Below, piece after piece: positions 1-8,266 of a stretch of DNA of 61,838 nt. Positions within the stretch are counted from its first letter, which is position 1, and the number at the start of each line of letters is the position of its first letter. This stretch comes from Bradyrhizobium sp. C9 (lineage in GTDB: Bacteria > Pseudomonadota > Alphaproteobacteria > Rhizobiales > Xanthobacteraceae): assembly GCF_002532045.1 (NCBI RefSeq), contig NZ_NWTG01000036.1, positions 1 through 61,838 of the forward strand. Direction: 5' to 3'. The notes under the pieces are model-generated. The model saw only the letters and a list, made by a program, of their open reading frames with translations. It ran no database searches and was not told the origin of the DNA. The translations under genes and the position numbers were made by a program.

Positions 1-390
1 CGCCGAACGCTTCGGCGCCTTCCGCACCAGGCCCGCCGCCTGCAGGGCGAGCTTGGTCACCGTGTAGCCCAGCACATAGTCATGCCGCTTTTGCAACTGC
101 TCGTGGAAGTGCTTCACCGTGAAGTCCGCGTACTGGTCCCGGAACAGTCCCAGCATCCGCTCCAGTTCTTCCTCTGGCGCCCGCCGTGGCGATCGCCGTC
201 CCATGCGTCGGTCGACCAACCCGTCATCGCCCTCCGCCTCATAACGCTCCGCCCAGCGTTGGAAGGTCCGAACACTGATCCCGAGAAGCTCCGAAGCAGC
301 CTCCTGCGTCAGCTCCCTCGCTTCCGTCCGTTCCAGCAAATCTGAAAACCGCATCCGTCGTACACCCTCGTGAATGGATGCCGTGCCCAT
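1..390 (-). CDS. IS transposase, N-terminal part (runs off window start)
   Basis: The reading frame begins at the ATG at 388-390 and stays open to the first base of the window, giving 130 codons of the N-terminal part; the integrase core lies outside. An N-terminal helix-turn-helix is visible (ELTQEAASELLGISVRTFQR, about residues 27-46), then RWAERYEAEGDDGLVDRR and a second DNA-binding segment. This arrangement matches the ISNCY/IS481-like transposases with a DDE integrase core that are frequent in Bradyrhizobium. It is expected to cut and join its own IS ends. The family call rests on recalled sequence similarity. Whether the element is intact cannot be judged, because its other end is not in the window. 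Confidence 0.8.
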   Translation of the reverse strand, partial: MGTASIHEGVRRMRFSDLLERTEARELTQEAASELLGISVRTFQRWAERYEAEGDDGLVDRRMGRRSPRRAPEEELERMLGLFRDQYADFTVKHFHEQLQKRHDYVLGYTVTKLALQAAGLVRKAPKRSA

Positions 391-430
391 CGTGCCCCCT
401 TTGTTCCGGAGCACCGAAAACACGACACTT

Positions 431-465
431 CACGAGCTACAAACAGGCGACAGATCACGAGCTAC
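431..465. repeat. Subterminal direct repeats of the IS
   Basis: TCACGAGCTAC occurs at 430-440 and 455-465, a 25-bp period, between the transposase start and the presumed IS tip. Tandem subterminal blocks of this kind usually bind the transposase. This role is an inference. Confidence 0.5.
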
Positions 466-607
466 TGACAGACGTCGACCGCACCACTTGACACGTCGGG
501 CAACTCAGGGATACACTTCTAGTATTCCGAAATTTACCACAAGCGCCTCAGGCACCGCAGGCTGAATCGGTGACCCAGCCCAAAATGCGGCCCTGGCGTT
601 GACCGGT

Positions 608-1798
608 TCACGCCATGAGATGCGACGAATTCCATCCCCTGCCATGGTCACCGGGCGCTTCCCAGCCCACCTCGGAGACGAGCAGCGTGTCCTCGAGCTT
701 GATGTAGCCGCGCGCCGGATGCAGCAGCGCGGTTTCGATCGAGATCACCATCCCGGATTCGAGCGGCCGGTCGGCGTCATACGGCGCGTAGGGTACCGGG
801 CCGGTCGCGGTGAGGCGCGGCGCTTCGTGACTGACAAGCCCGATGCCGTGTGCGGTGAAGTCGAGCACGGCGCGATGCGGGGAGGCTTTGACGGACGCCT
901 CGCCCGCCGCAATGATATCGCCTCCCATGGCGCCCGGCCGGATCGCGCGCCGCGCCACCTGCTGGACGTCCTCGATTTCTTGCAGCAACTCGCGGAGCTC
1001 GCTGTCGGGCTCGCCCAGAATGCCCATGCGGCTGAGGTCGCCGATATAGCCCCGGTAGTTTCCGCCGGAATCGATCGAGATCACGTCGCCCTCCACGAGG
1101 AGCTGGTCCGACGGCGCGCGGTTGTGGCTCTTGCCCGCGGCGATCAGGCAATATTCGAAGACGAGATCGCGTTGCTGCTCCTCACGACGCAGACGGGCGA
1201 CGACCTCGTTCTTGGTCATGCCCGGCGTGCAGCATTTGAACGTCGCCATCATCGCATTGACGACCCGCTCGGAAGCCTCCCTGATGAGGTCCAGTTCGGC
1301 CGGAGACTTGACGGCACGAAGCCGTTCCAGCGTGAAATGGGCCTCGCGGACCTCGACGTTGCCAAGACCGGAAAGCAGCTGATCCCTGGCGTCGGCCGGC
1401 AGGAAGCCAGCCTCGATGCCGACGCGCCTGGCGACGCCCCCGAGCTTTTTCACATGATCAACGGCGAGGCCGATCGCATCGATCGTTCCCCATGCGCCCG
1501 CCTTGACGATCGGCGCCGATATCCGTCCGAGTTCATGCTCGAACTTTTCCATGCGGTTGCCGATATAGGCGGAATTTTCAGGGTGCCCTTTCTGATAGAC
1601 GAAGACAGGCAGATAGCGACTGGTGCCGATCGCCTCCATGACGTCGAAGAAGAAGAAGCGATATCCACCGAGCAAATACTGCACATTGTGACGCGAGGTG
1701 GCGATCAGGATGTCGAGCCCCGCCTCCTCCATCAGCCGATCGAGTTTTGCAGCATCGAACGGCGCCGCCGTTGCGATCGTGTCGTGCGCATTGTCCAT
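608..1798 (-). CDS. M24-family metallohydrolase (creatinase / Xaa-Pro peptidase-like)
   Basis: A 396-residue protein with the creatinase-type N-terminal domain (about 1-160) followed by the pita-bread catalytic domain. All five dinuclear-metal ligands of M24 are present: Asp in SIDSGG (about 243), Asp in YIGDLSR (about 254), His in TAHGIG (about 317), Glu in SIETA (about 355) and Glu in KLEDT (about 369). M24 enzymes cleave peptide or other C-N bonds, including creatine and ectoine derivatives; the substrate here is unknown. The ATG at 1798 is preferred because GGAAAG lies just upstream; an in-frame GTG at 1819 would overlap the MFS stop codon. It is last in a leftward operon with a flavin hydroxylase, an alpha/beta hydrolase and an MFS carrier, so a catabolic C-N hydrolase is more likely than general peptide turnover. 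Confidence 0.85.
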   Translation of the reverse strand: MDNAHDTIATAAPFDAAKLDRLMEEAGLDILIATSRHNVQYLLGGYRFFFFDVMEAIGTSRYLPVFVYQKGHPENSAYIGNRMEKFEHELGRISAPIVKAGAWGTIDAIGLAVDHVKKLGGVARRVGIEAGFLPADARDQLLSGLGNVEVREAHFTLERLRAVKSPAELDLIREASERVVNAMMATFKCCTPGMTKNEVVARLRREEQQRDLVFEYCLIAAGKSHNRAPSDQLLVEGDVISIDSGGNYRGYIGDLSRMGILGEPDSELRELLQEIEDVQQVARRAIRPGAMGGDIIAAGEASVKASPHRAVLDFTAHGIGLVSHEAPRLTATGPVPYAPYDADRPLESGMVISIETALLHPARGYIKLEDTLLVSEVGWEAPGDHGRGWNSSHLMA

Positions 1799-1815
1799 GA
1801 TAAACTTTCCGTGTT

Positions 1816-3234
1816 TCACTGTCCCGCTGCCGCTTTTGCGGCCAGCGGCTTCGATGCGGCGCTCGAGCCCGCATTTTCACCGAACAGCGCCACCGGGCGT
1901 CCATGCGGCTCGACGCCGAGGAACGTAAAGGCAAGTCCGATCAGGAGGCCCGCGCCGGCAAGAAACAAGAACGCCGGCATCACCGCCGACGCGGTCGCGC
2001 TGGGATGCACGACATTGTCCGCACCCGCGATCAATGCGAGGCACAGGGGACCCACGATCTTGCCGACGCCGTTCGAGAGCTGGGCAAGGCCGACCGCGCG
2101 TCCCGAAAGCTGGACCGGAAAGATCTCCGCGGGATAGGGCCCGATGTTGGAGAACCCACCGTCGAAGAACACCGCGCCGACGATCAGGAAGACCAGGAAC
2201 AGCGGCACCGAGCCGGCAAAGTCGTTGTGAAAATAGGCGGCCAGCGCCAGCGAGATCGCGGTGCCATAGCCCATCAACTGGCCGCACGGCTTGCGGCCGA
2301 TCCGATTGGCGAGAAAGGCAAAGCCGGTCCGGCCGAGCACGCCGGCGAGACTGACATAGATGAACATCTTCGCCGCATCCTGGGGCGCGACGCCAAGCAG
2401 CAGCGCCACGATTGTCGGTCCCCACAGGAAAACGCCGTAGTTTGCCGTGCTGGCGCCGAACCAGATCAGGACCGTCAGCCAGAAGCGCCGCTGTTCTGCA
2501 AAGAGATCGGCGAATGTCGCCGGGTTCGCCGGCGGCAGCGTGGGCAGGGCGAACGCATCGCCGCCGACCCGATAGAGCTTTCGGATGCTCGCCTGCGCCT
2601 CGCGCACGCGGCCCTTGCTGATCAGCCAGCGCGGCGATTCCGGCATGATGATCATGGTCAGGATTGCGAGGATGATCGGCAGGAAGCCGACCGCGGCCAG
2701 GCCGCGCCAGCCGACCAGCGGCAACAGGAAGCTCGCCGTCACTGATGCCGACAGCACGCCGAAGGCGACCGGAACGACCACGAGGCTCGTGACCAGCGTA
2801 CGATGCCGGGTCGGTGCGAATTCGACGATGGCGGGAACCGCCGCCGCCGCGCCCGCGGCAAGGCCGAAGCCGACGAAGAAGCGGAGGATCGCAAACGCAA
2901 CCCAGCCGTCCTCCGGAATGAACGCGATCGCGCCCGAGGTCAGGCCGCAAAGCAGAACGCCGGCAACCGCCAGCGGCTTGCGCCCGAAGCGATCGGCGAG
3001 CACGCCAGCGGCGAACGCCCCCAGCATCGCCCCGACGCCGGCGCTCATCAGCATGATCGAGGTCTGGCCGAACGTCAGGTGCCATTTCGGCGCCAGCACC
3101 GAGACCAGAAACCCCACCACAAAGAAATCGAAGAAATCGACCACGCCCGAGATGGCGAAGATGATGATCGATAGCCAATAGCGCGTCGTCACCGGCGCTT
3201 CGTCGAACGGCACGGCGTTCGCTTGCTCAGCCAT
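1816..3234 (-). CDS. MFS transporter, aromatic-acid/sugar-porter type
   Basis: A 472-residue inner-membrane protein with about 12 hydrophobic segments. It has the MFS signature between TM2 and TM3 (ADRFGRKPLAVAG, about 81-93), its counterpart in the second half (ANRIGRKPCGQ), and a PESPRWL motif after TM6 that is typical of the sugar-porter/aromatic acid:H+ symporter branch. The MAEQANAV start is preceded by GGGGGAGACC. It sits between the alpha/beta hydrolase and the M24 gene and probably brings in the operon's substrate. The exact ligand cannot be read from sequence; aromatic acids are the best guess from context. Confidence 0.88.
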   Translation of the reverse strand: MAEQANAVPFDEAPVTTRYWLSIIIFAISGVVDFFDFFVVGFLVSVLAPKWHLTFGQTSIMLMSAGVGAMLGAFAAGVLADRFGRKPLAVAGVLLCGLTSGAIAFIPEDGWVAFAILRFFVGFGLAAGAAAAVPAIVEFAPTRHRTLVTSLVVVPVAFGVLSASVTASFLLPLVGWRGLAAVGFLPIILAILTMIIMPESPRWLISKGRVREAQASIRKLYRVGGDAFALPTLPPANPATFADLFAEQRRFWLTVLIWFGASTANYGVFLWGPTIVALLLGVAPQDAAKMFIYVSLAGVLGRTGFAFLANRIGRKPCGQLMGYGTAISLALAAYFHNDFAGSVPLFLVFLIVGAVFFDGGFSNIGPYPAEIFPVQLSGRAVGLAQLSNGVGKIVGPLCLALIAGADNVVHPSATASAVMPAFLFLAGAGLLIGLAFTFLGVEPHGRPVALFGENAGSSAASKPLAAKAAAGQ

Positions 3235-3252
3235 GGTCTCCCCCTGTTGTTG

Positions 3253-4044
3253 TCAAGCCGCCTTCTTTTTTGAATTCACAAACGCCGTCACCGCCTCCGC
3301 CACCCGTTCGGGGGCCTGGATCGATGCGACATGGCCGACATCAGCGATGGTCCTGGTCTCGACGCACGAGAGATCGCGCGCGAGCGCAAACGTCTCCGCG
3401 TTCGGGATCAGCCGGTCGTCGCCGCCCGCGAGCAGCAAGGTCGGGCGATCAAAGCCCGTCAGATCAGCGGCGACGGGCTGCGCGAGCAACGCACCACGCC
3501 GCGTCTTCTGGCCGTCGTCGCGGTTCGAGCCACGGAAGATGTCGATCAGTTCGGGCCGCGCGCGCAGATAGTCCGGCGGAAAGAAGAACTCCGCGATCTT
3601 CGGCGCGTTGCCTGCGGTGTCCGCGCGGTACGACGCGAGCTTGCGGAAGACATCCGCGTTGACGTCGAGCGGGCTCCTGTTGACCTTCCAGGTGCTGCTC
3701 AGGATCAGGCGATCGATTCTGCCGGGATGGCGTGCCGCCAGCACTTGCGCGATCTGGCCGCCGAGCGAGGTCCCGAAGACATGGGCACGATCGTAACCGA
3801 GCCCTCCGATCAAGGCCGCGGCATCGTCAGCCAGATCGGCCAGCGAATAGGACGACAGAAGATTCCTGGTGGAGCCGGAATCGCGCTGGTCATAGGCGAT
3901 CACGGTGAAGTTCGCCGCCAGCGCAGGCGCAAGGCCGTCGAACATCGAGTGATCGGCCTCGCCGCCGTGCAGCAGCACGATCGGCTCGCCGCGTCCGGTT
4001 TTCTCGAACGCCGTGACGACGCCGCCAGATTCGAACGATTGCAT
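3253..4044 (-). CDS. Alpha/beta hydrolase
   Basis: A 263-residue alpha/beta-fold hydrolase. LLHGGEADHSMF supplies the oxyanion strand, the nucleophile elbow is GTSLGG (Ser about 93), the acid is in LLAGGDDRLIP, and the histidine is in ADVGHVA near 240. The frame is open upstream to 4128, but the ATG at 4044 is preceded by GGAGA and avoids overlap with the upstream gene, whose stop is at 4056. It lies directly downstream of the flavin hydroxylase. In similar catabolic operons such enzymes hydrolyse ring-cleavage products or esters/lactones. No ring-cleavage dioxygenase is nearby, so the step is not assigned. Confidence 0.88.
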   Translation of the reverse strand: MQSFESGGVVTAFEKTGRGEPIVLLHGGEADHSMFDGLAPALAANFTVIAYDQRDSGSTRNLLSSYSLADLADDAAALIGGLGYDRAHVFGTSLGGQIAQVLAARHPGRIDRLILSSTWKVNRSPLDVNADVFRKLASYRADTAGNAPKIAEFFFPPDYLRARPELIDIFRGSNRDDGQKTRRGALLAQPVAADLTGFDRPTLLLAGGDDRLIPNAETFALARDLSCVETRTIADVGHVASIQAPERVAEAVTAFVNSKKKAA

Positions 4045-4055
4045 GAGGGTCTCCG

Positions 4056-5675
4056 CTAGTGCAGCAACGTCGAGAGCGCGCCGGCCAATTCCTTCGCCGG
4101 ATCCGACGGCACCCACGGCATCCGCCACGCCACGTGTCCGTCAGGGCGCACCAGCACGGCGCCCCGCATGCCCAACTGGAATCCATCGGCCGGGTCGGCT
4201 GACGGCAGTTGCTTCAACGAGAGCGGCAGGCCGGTCTTCTCCGACACCTGCTTCCCCGCCTCCAGCCACTCGCTGCCGAGCGGCCCGGTGACGACGGTGA
4301 ATGCCTTGTCGAACCAGTCGAGCGTCGATTTCTTGCGCGAAGGCTCGAGCCACATATGCGGAAAGCGTGCGCCTGGACGGTCGGACGGCGTGTAGTAGCG
4401 TGAGTTCAACGCCTTCGCGACGGTGCCATCGGGGATCACCGCGCCCTCCTCGTAATTGTGTCCGAGGTTTTGCCCGATGCTGTGCAGGTGATTGTCCATA
4501 TCGTTGATCCAGAACCTGATCCGGTCCGGATTGCGCGATCGCACGGCGTCGTCGGTCAGCCCAAATCGCAGCCGATTGCCGTAACTGAAATTGGCGTTGG
4601 ATTGCGCGATCGGTCGGCGCTCGCTGGAATAGCTGTCGAGCAGCTTTTCGTCCGCGCGGCCCTTCAGCACGAAGGCGAGCTTCCAGGCGAGATTATGCGC
4701 GTCCTGAACGCCGGAGTTCAGGCCGAAGCCGCCGGTGGGCGGAAAGCGGTGCGCGCAGTCGCCGACCAGAAATACCCGGCCCTTTCGAAAGGTCTCGGCC
4801 ACCTGCATGCTGACGCGCCAGATCGAACGGTTGAGAAGCGTGACATCGAGGTCCGGGATGCCGACATGGCCGCGCGCGATCTCGATGAACTCCTGGTCGG
4901 TCCACGGCCGCTCGCGATCGTCCTTGGTCAGGCCGATTTGCGTCACGGTGAGCCAGCGGTCCCGGCCGTTGGTGTTCAGGATGCCGGCGCGCGGCAGATC
5001 GGGCCTGTCCGGGACGATGATGAAGCCGGCAGCCTCGCGTGCGATCGGCAACCGCGACAGATCGGCCCGCCAATATTCATTCGACATCACCGCCAGGGTG
5101 GACGGTCCGACCATCTCGATCCCGGCGCTGCGCCGCGTCTGGCTGCCCGCGCCATCGGCGGCGATCAGGTAGGTCGCCGTCCACTGCGTCACCTCGCCGG
5201 ACTTTTCGCAACGCGTCGTGACGTTGACGCCGCTGTTGGTCTCCTCGAACGATTCACAGGCCGTGTTGAAAAGGACGGTGGCGTGTTTGGACTTCTCGAC
5301 CACCCGCAGAATTTCCTCTTCGACGGCATCCTGCGCGACCAGGCTCTTCCAGGCGGGGGTATGTCCGATATTCGGCTCGGGACGGGTGCGGCCGAACTCG
5401 CGACCGGCGATGCTGTCGAGGAACACGAACATGTCGGAGTTGTCCTGCAGGCCGCGGTCGCGGATCGCCTGCTCGATGCCCCATTGCCGGAAGATCTCCA
5501 TGGTGCGGACCCAGCAGCCGCGCGACTTGGGATGATCCGTCGTCGTCGGGCTCTTCTCGACCACGACGCAATCGATGCCGAAGCGATCGAGCAGCAATGA
5601 CATCGCAAGCCCGACCGGCCCGCCGCCGGCGATGAATACGGACGTCTGGCGTGCCTCATCGGTGGCGATGCCCAT
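4056..5675 (-). CDS. FAD-dependent aromatic hydroxylase (PheA/TfdB-type)
   Basis: A 539-residue class A flavoprotein monooxygenase. The N-terminal dinucleotide fold has GGGPVGLAMSLLL (about 17-29), the GD motif is VFLVGDCAHRFPPTGGFG, and the C-terminal thioredoxin-like domain ends ...VRPDGHVAWR, as in phenol and 2,4-dichlorophenol hydroxylases. The expected reaction is NAD(P)H- and O2-dependent ring hydroxylation in the cytoplasm. It is the first gene of the leftward operon and diverges from a LysR regulator, the standard control layout for such pathways. The substrate (a phenol, salicylate-like or hydroxypyridine compound) cannot be told from sequence alone. Confidence 0.9.
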   Translation of the reverse strand: MGIATDEARQTSVFIAGGGPVGLAMSLLLDRFGIDCVVVEKSPTTTDHPKSRGCWVRTMEIFRQWGIEQAIRDRGLQDNSDMFVFLDSIAGREFGRTRPEPNIGHTPAWKSLVAQDAVEEEILRVVEKSKHATVLFNTACESFEETNSGVNVTTRCEKSGEVTQWTATYLIAADGAGSQTRRSAGIEMVGPSTLAVMSNEYWRADLSRLPIAREAAGFIIVPDRPDLPRAGILNTNGRDRWLTVTQIGLTKDDRERPWTDQEFIEIARGHVGIPDLDVTLLNRSIWRVSMQVAETFRKGRVFLVGDCAHRFPPTGGFGLNSGVQDAHNLAWKLAFVLKGRADEKLLDSYSSERRPIAQSNANFSYGNRLRFGLTDDAVRSRNPDRIRFWINDMDNHLHSIGQNLGHNYEEGAVIPDGTVAKALNSRYYTPSDRPGARFPHMWLEPSRKKSTLDWFDKAFTVVTGPLGSEWLEAGKQVSEKTGLPLSLKQLPSADPADGFQLGMRGAVLVRPDGHVAWRMPWVPSDPAKELAGALSTLLH

Positions 5676-5755
5676 CCTCGTCTCTCCTCCGTTTGATCGT
5701 TGGTGAGAGACTGCTCCCTTTTTGGTATCTCACAAGAATATGTTTGATATGGTAT

Positions 5756-5774
5756 CCATCTCGAATTGAGATGG
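5756..5774. promoter_or_regulatory. Inverted repeat in the divergent hydroxylase/LysR promoter region
   Basis: CCATCTC-gaatt-GAGATGG is a perfect 7-bp-arm inverted repeat just upstream of the LysR start. GGTATC also occurs twice (5724-5729, 5751-5756), 27 bp apart. LysR-type regulators bind dyads in exactly this position. The assignment is by location. Confidence 0.45.
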
Positions 5775-5784
5775 AGCGCCCGTC

Positions 5785-6681
5785 ATGGACCTGCGACAGA
5801 TCCGCTATTTCGTCGCCGTCGCCGAGCGTGGCGGCTTTGCCGCCGCCGCGAGCACGCTGAATGTCGCCCAATCGGCGCTCAGCCGCCACGTCAAGGAACT
5901 CGAAGACGAGTTGGGCGGCGCCCTGCTCGAACGCGGCGCGCGCGGTGTCTCGGTCACGGAATCCGGCAGGGTACTGCTCGCGCGCGGGCGTTGGCTGCTT
6001 GGGACAATCGACGACATCAAGGCCGAGGTGCGCACCGAAAATCGGGAGCCCAGCGGTACGGTCCGGATGGGCGCGCCGCCAAGCCTCGGCGATATCCTCT
6101 ACCCGCCGCTCGCCCAGACATTCGTGAAGCAATTTCCACGCGTGCGGCTCGAGCTCAATGAAGTCTTGACGGAAAACGCATCCGAGCGCCTGCTGCGCGG
6201 TGAGCTCGATCTGGCGATCGTGACGACGCCGCCTCCCAACGATCACCTCGACTATGAACTGCTCATGGTCGAACAGGTGTTCCTGATCGGGCCGGCGCGC
6301 GATCCGCTGCTGAAGCGCGGCAGACTGACCCGCAAGGAGTTCGATGCCCTGCCGTCCGCCGTGGGCCCGCTCAGCCGCAACCCGTTTCCGTCGACAACGC
6401 TCTGCGCGGTTCGCGTCGACAACAGCACCCCGATGAAGCGCATGGTGGCCGCAGGCCTCGGCTACGCATTGCTGCCGTTCTCCGGCATTCACCAGGAAGT
6501 CGCTGCCGGTACGCTAGCGGCAGCGCTGTTGCCGTGGATGCGCGCCGACCGCGTCCTGGCATTGCCGCGCGGACGGCCGGTGAGCCGGGCAACGCGTGAA
6601 ACGATTGCAACGTTGAAGAAGATCTGCCGCGCTTTGATCGATGACGGAATTATCCTGACCGCGCCGGCGCGCAAGAGCTGA
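5785..6681 (+). CDS. LysR-family transcriptional regulator
   Basis: A 298-residue LTTR. The winged helix-turn-helix is at the N terminus (GGFAAAASTLNVAQSALSRH, about 17-36) and is followed by the LysR substrate-binding domain (about 90-290). The ATG is preceded by GGAGCG. It diverges from the flavin hydroxylase operon with about 109 bp between the starts, so it is the likely activator of that operon in response to a pathway intermediate, and probably represses itself. Length is normal for the family. It may also touch the Rieske operon that starts 212 bp downstream, but that operon carries its own MarR gene. Confidence 0.92.
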   Translation: MDLRQIRYFVAVAERGGFAAAASTLNVAQSALSRHVKELEDELGGALLERGARGVSVTESGRVLLARGRWLLGTIDDIKAEVRTENREPSGTVRMGAPPSLGDILYPPLAQTFVKQFPRVRLELNEVLTENASERLLRGELDLAIVTTPPPNDHLDYELLMVEQVFLIGPARDPLLKRGRLTRKEFDALPSAVGPLSRNPFPSTTLCAVRVDNSTPMKRMVAAGLGYALLPFSGIHQEVAAGTLAAALLPWMRADRVLALPRGRPVSRATRETIATLKKICRALIDDGIILTAPARKS

Positions 6682-6785
6682 GCAAGATTCCGCGCCGCAC
6701 GCGCGGGCTCCATTCGCGGCATCCCGCCCGTTCCAGGCGGCCCGGCCTCACCGCGTCCGCCCTGGGTCCACCAATCGCCTTGACC

Positions 6786-6805
6786 ATAGTTGTCATGACA
6801 ACTAT
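6786..6805. promoter_or_regulatory. Perfect 20-bp palindrome, probable MarR operator
   Basis: ATAGTTGTCATGACAACTAT is a perfect palindrome 87 bp upstream of the Rieske oxygenase alpha start. Its length and symmetry fit a MarR-dimer operator, and the operon's last gene encodes a MarR protein. The match of this site to that protein is inferred. Confidence 0.65.
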
Positions 6806-6892
6806 AGAGTCATTCCAAGATTGGCGATCAAGCCGGCTGTTCCCGCCGCGGAACGCGCCTTGCAGCCGACGGCAAGTCGTAGGGAGGACGTG

Positions 6893-8266
6893 ATGAACGC
6901 TGCTTCGCAGAACCACGCGGCACGGCTGCGCGAGATTTCCCGGCTCATTGACGACCGCCCCAGCGAACGCATCTTCCAAGTCGATCGCCGGATCTTCAGC
7001 GATCCGGACGTGTTCGACGCCGAGCTGCGGTATATTTTCGAGGCCACGTGGAATTTCATCGGCCTGGAGTCCCAGGTCGCCCGGCCGAACGACTTCGTCA
7101 CCACCCATATCGGCCGGCATCCGATTCTCGTGATGCGGAGCGCCGAGGGCAAGGTCGGTGCATTCCTCAACACCTGCCGGCATCGCGGAACGATCGTCTG
7201 CCCGTTCAAGCAGGGCCGGCAGAAGTTTCACGTCTGCCGCTATCATGGCTGGGCCTACGACTCGAGCGGACGCAACATCTCGGTGACGGAGGAAGCCAGC
7301 GGGCAGTATCCGCCGTCCTTCTCGAACCAAAATCACGACCTGCTCCCGGTCGCCCGGCTCGGCTCGTATCGCGGATTCCTGTTCGCAAGCCTCTCAGCCG
7401 ACGTTCCGCCGCTGGAAGAGTTTCTCGGCGACACCCGCGCCTTCCTCGACCTCATCATAGATCAGAGTGACAGCGGTGAAGTCGAGTTCGTGCCGGGCGC
7501 AAGCACCTATACCTTCGATGCCAACTGGAAGCTGCAGTTCGAGAACGGTCTCGACTACTACCATTTCGCGACCACCCACAGCTCCTACGTCGATATCCTG
7601 AAGAAGCGCAACGCCACCGCCGGACCGGACGCCGGTTTCACGGTCGAGCCGGAAGGCGAGCAGGAAGGACAGGGCAGCTTCAGCTTCGACTATGGCCACG
7701 CCGTCAACTGGTCGATCAAGCGGACGCAGCTCTACGGCCGTCCGCTCGGCATGGACCCGGCGCGCCTCGATGCGGTGCGGCAGCGCGTCGGCAGCACCCG
7801 CGCCAAGTGGATGCTTCGCCAGCGCAACCTCACGATCTTTCCGAACCTGCAGGTGATCGACATCCTGTCGGCGCAGGTGCGGACCTGGCGGCCGCTGGCG
7901 CCCGACAAGACCGAGATGGTGTCGCATTGTCTCGCGCCGGTCGGCGAAAGCGCTGCGGCCCGCACCCTGCGGATCCGCAACTACGAAGACTTCTTCAACG
8001 CCTCGGGGCTCGCGAGCTCCGACGACAACGTGATGTATGAATTCTGCCAGACCGGCTATGAGGCGACATCGGCCGCGCCCACGCAAGGCTATCTGCGCGG
8101 CGTTGCCGACGTCGGCCACGACGAGAGCGCGCATACGCGCGAGCTCGGCATAACCGCGTCCGAATGGTCGTTCGGCCCCACCAGTTTTGGCGGCGAGACG
8201 AACTTCCACCCCGGCTATCGCGAGTGGCGCAGGCTGTTGCAGCACGCCGCGGGGGAGACGGCGTGA
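6893..8266 (+). CDS. Ring-hydroxylating dioxygenase, large (alpha) subunit, BenA/AntA-type
   Basis: A 457-residue Rieske non-haem iron oxygenase. The [2Fe-2S] ligands are C95-R-H97 and C115-R-Y-H118. The catalytic-domain motif NGLDYYHFATTH gives iron ligands H224 and H229 with the bridging D221. The alignment around FEATWNFIGLESQ is most like benzoate and anthranilate 1,2-dioxygenases. The start is the ATG at 6893 behind AGGGAGGA; an earlier in-frame start at 6821 lacks a ribosome site. It heads the operon alpha-beta-ferredoxin-MFS-MarR. The probable role is cis-dihydroxylation of an aromatic acid. No reductase gene accompanies it. Confidence 0.92.
   Translation: MNAASQNHAARLREISRLIDDRPSERIFQVDRRIFSDPDVFDAELRYIFEATWNFIGLESQVARPNDFVTTHIGRHPILVMRSAEGKVGAFLNTCRHRGTIVCPFKQGRQKFHVCRYHGWAYDSSGRNISVTEEASGQYPPSFSNQNHDLLPVARLGSYRGFLFASLSADVPPLEEFLGDTRAFLDLIIDQSDSGEVEFVPGASTYTFDANWKLQFENGLDYYHFATTHSSYVDILKKRNATAGPDAGFTVEPEGEQEGQGSFSFDYGHAVNWSIKRTQLYGRPLGMDPARLDAVRQRVGSTRAKWMLRQRNLTIFPNLQVIDILSAQVRTWRPLAPDKTEMVSHCLAPVGESAAARTLRIRNYEDFFNASGLASSDDNVMYEFCQTGYEATSAAPTQGYLRGVADVGHDESAHTRELGITASEWSFGPTSFGGETNFHPGYREWRRLLQHAAGETA

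Larger units (their letters stand above)
1..490 (-). mobile_element. Insertion sequence, right-hand (transposase 5') end
   Basis: The partial transposase gene is followed outward by about 100 bases of non-coding DNA that carries repeated blocks typical of transposase binding sites: CACGAGCTAC at 431-440 and again at 456-465 (25-bp period), each followed by an ACAG-rich stretch. The outer limit is my estimate. TGTCAAGTGG on the minus strand, near 485-495, could be the terminal sequence. No target duplication can be seen because only one end is present. Confidence 0.6.

Noticed and set aside
599..2137. A 512-codon open frame on the plus strand
   Set aside because: Antisense to the M24 enzyme and part of the MFS gene, both well supported.
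4458..5600. A 380-codon open frame on the plus strand
   Set aside because: Antisense to the FAD hydroxylase; no start signal or motif.
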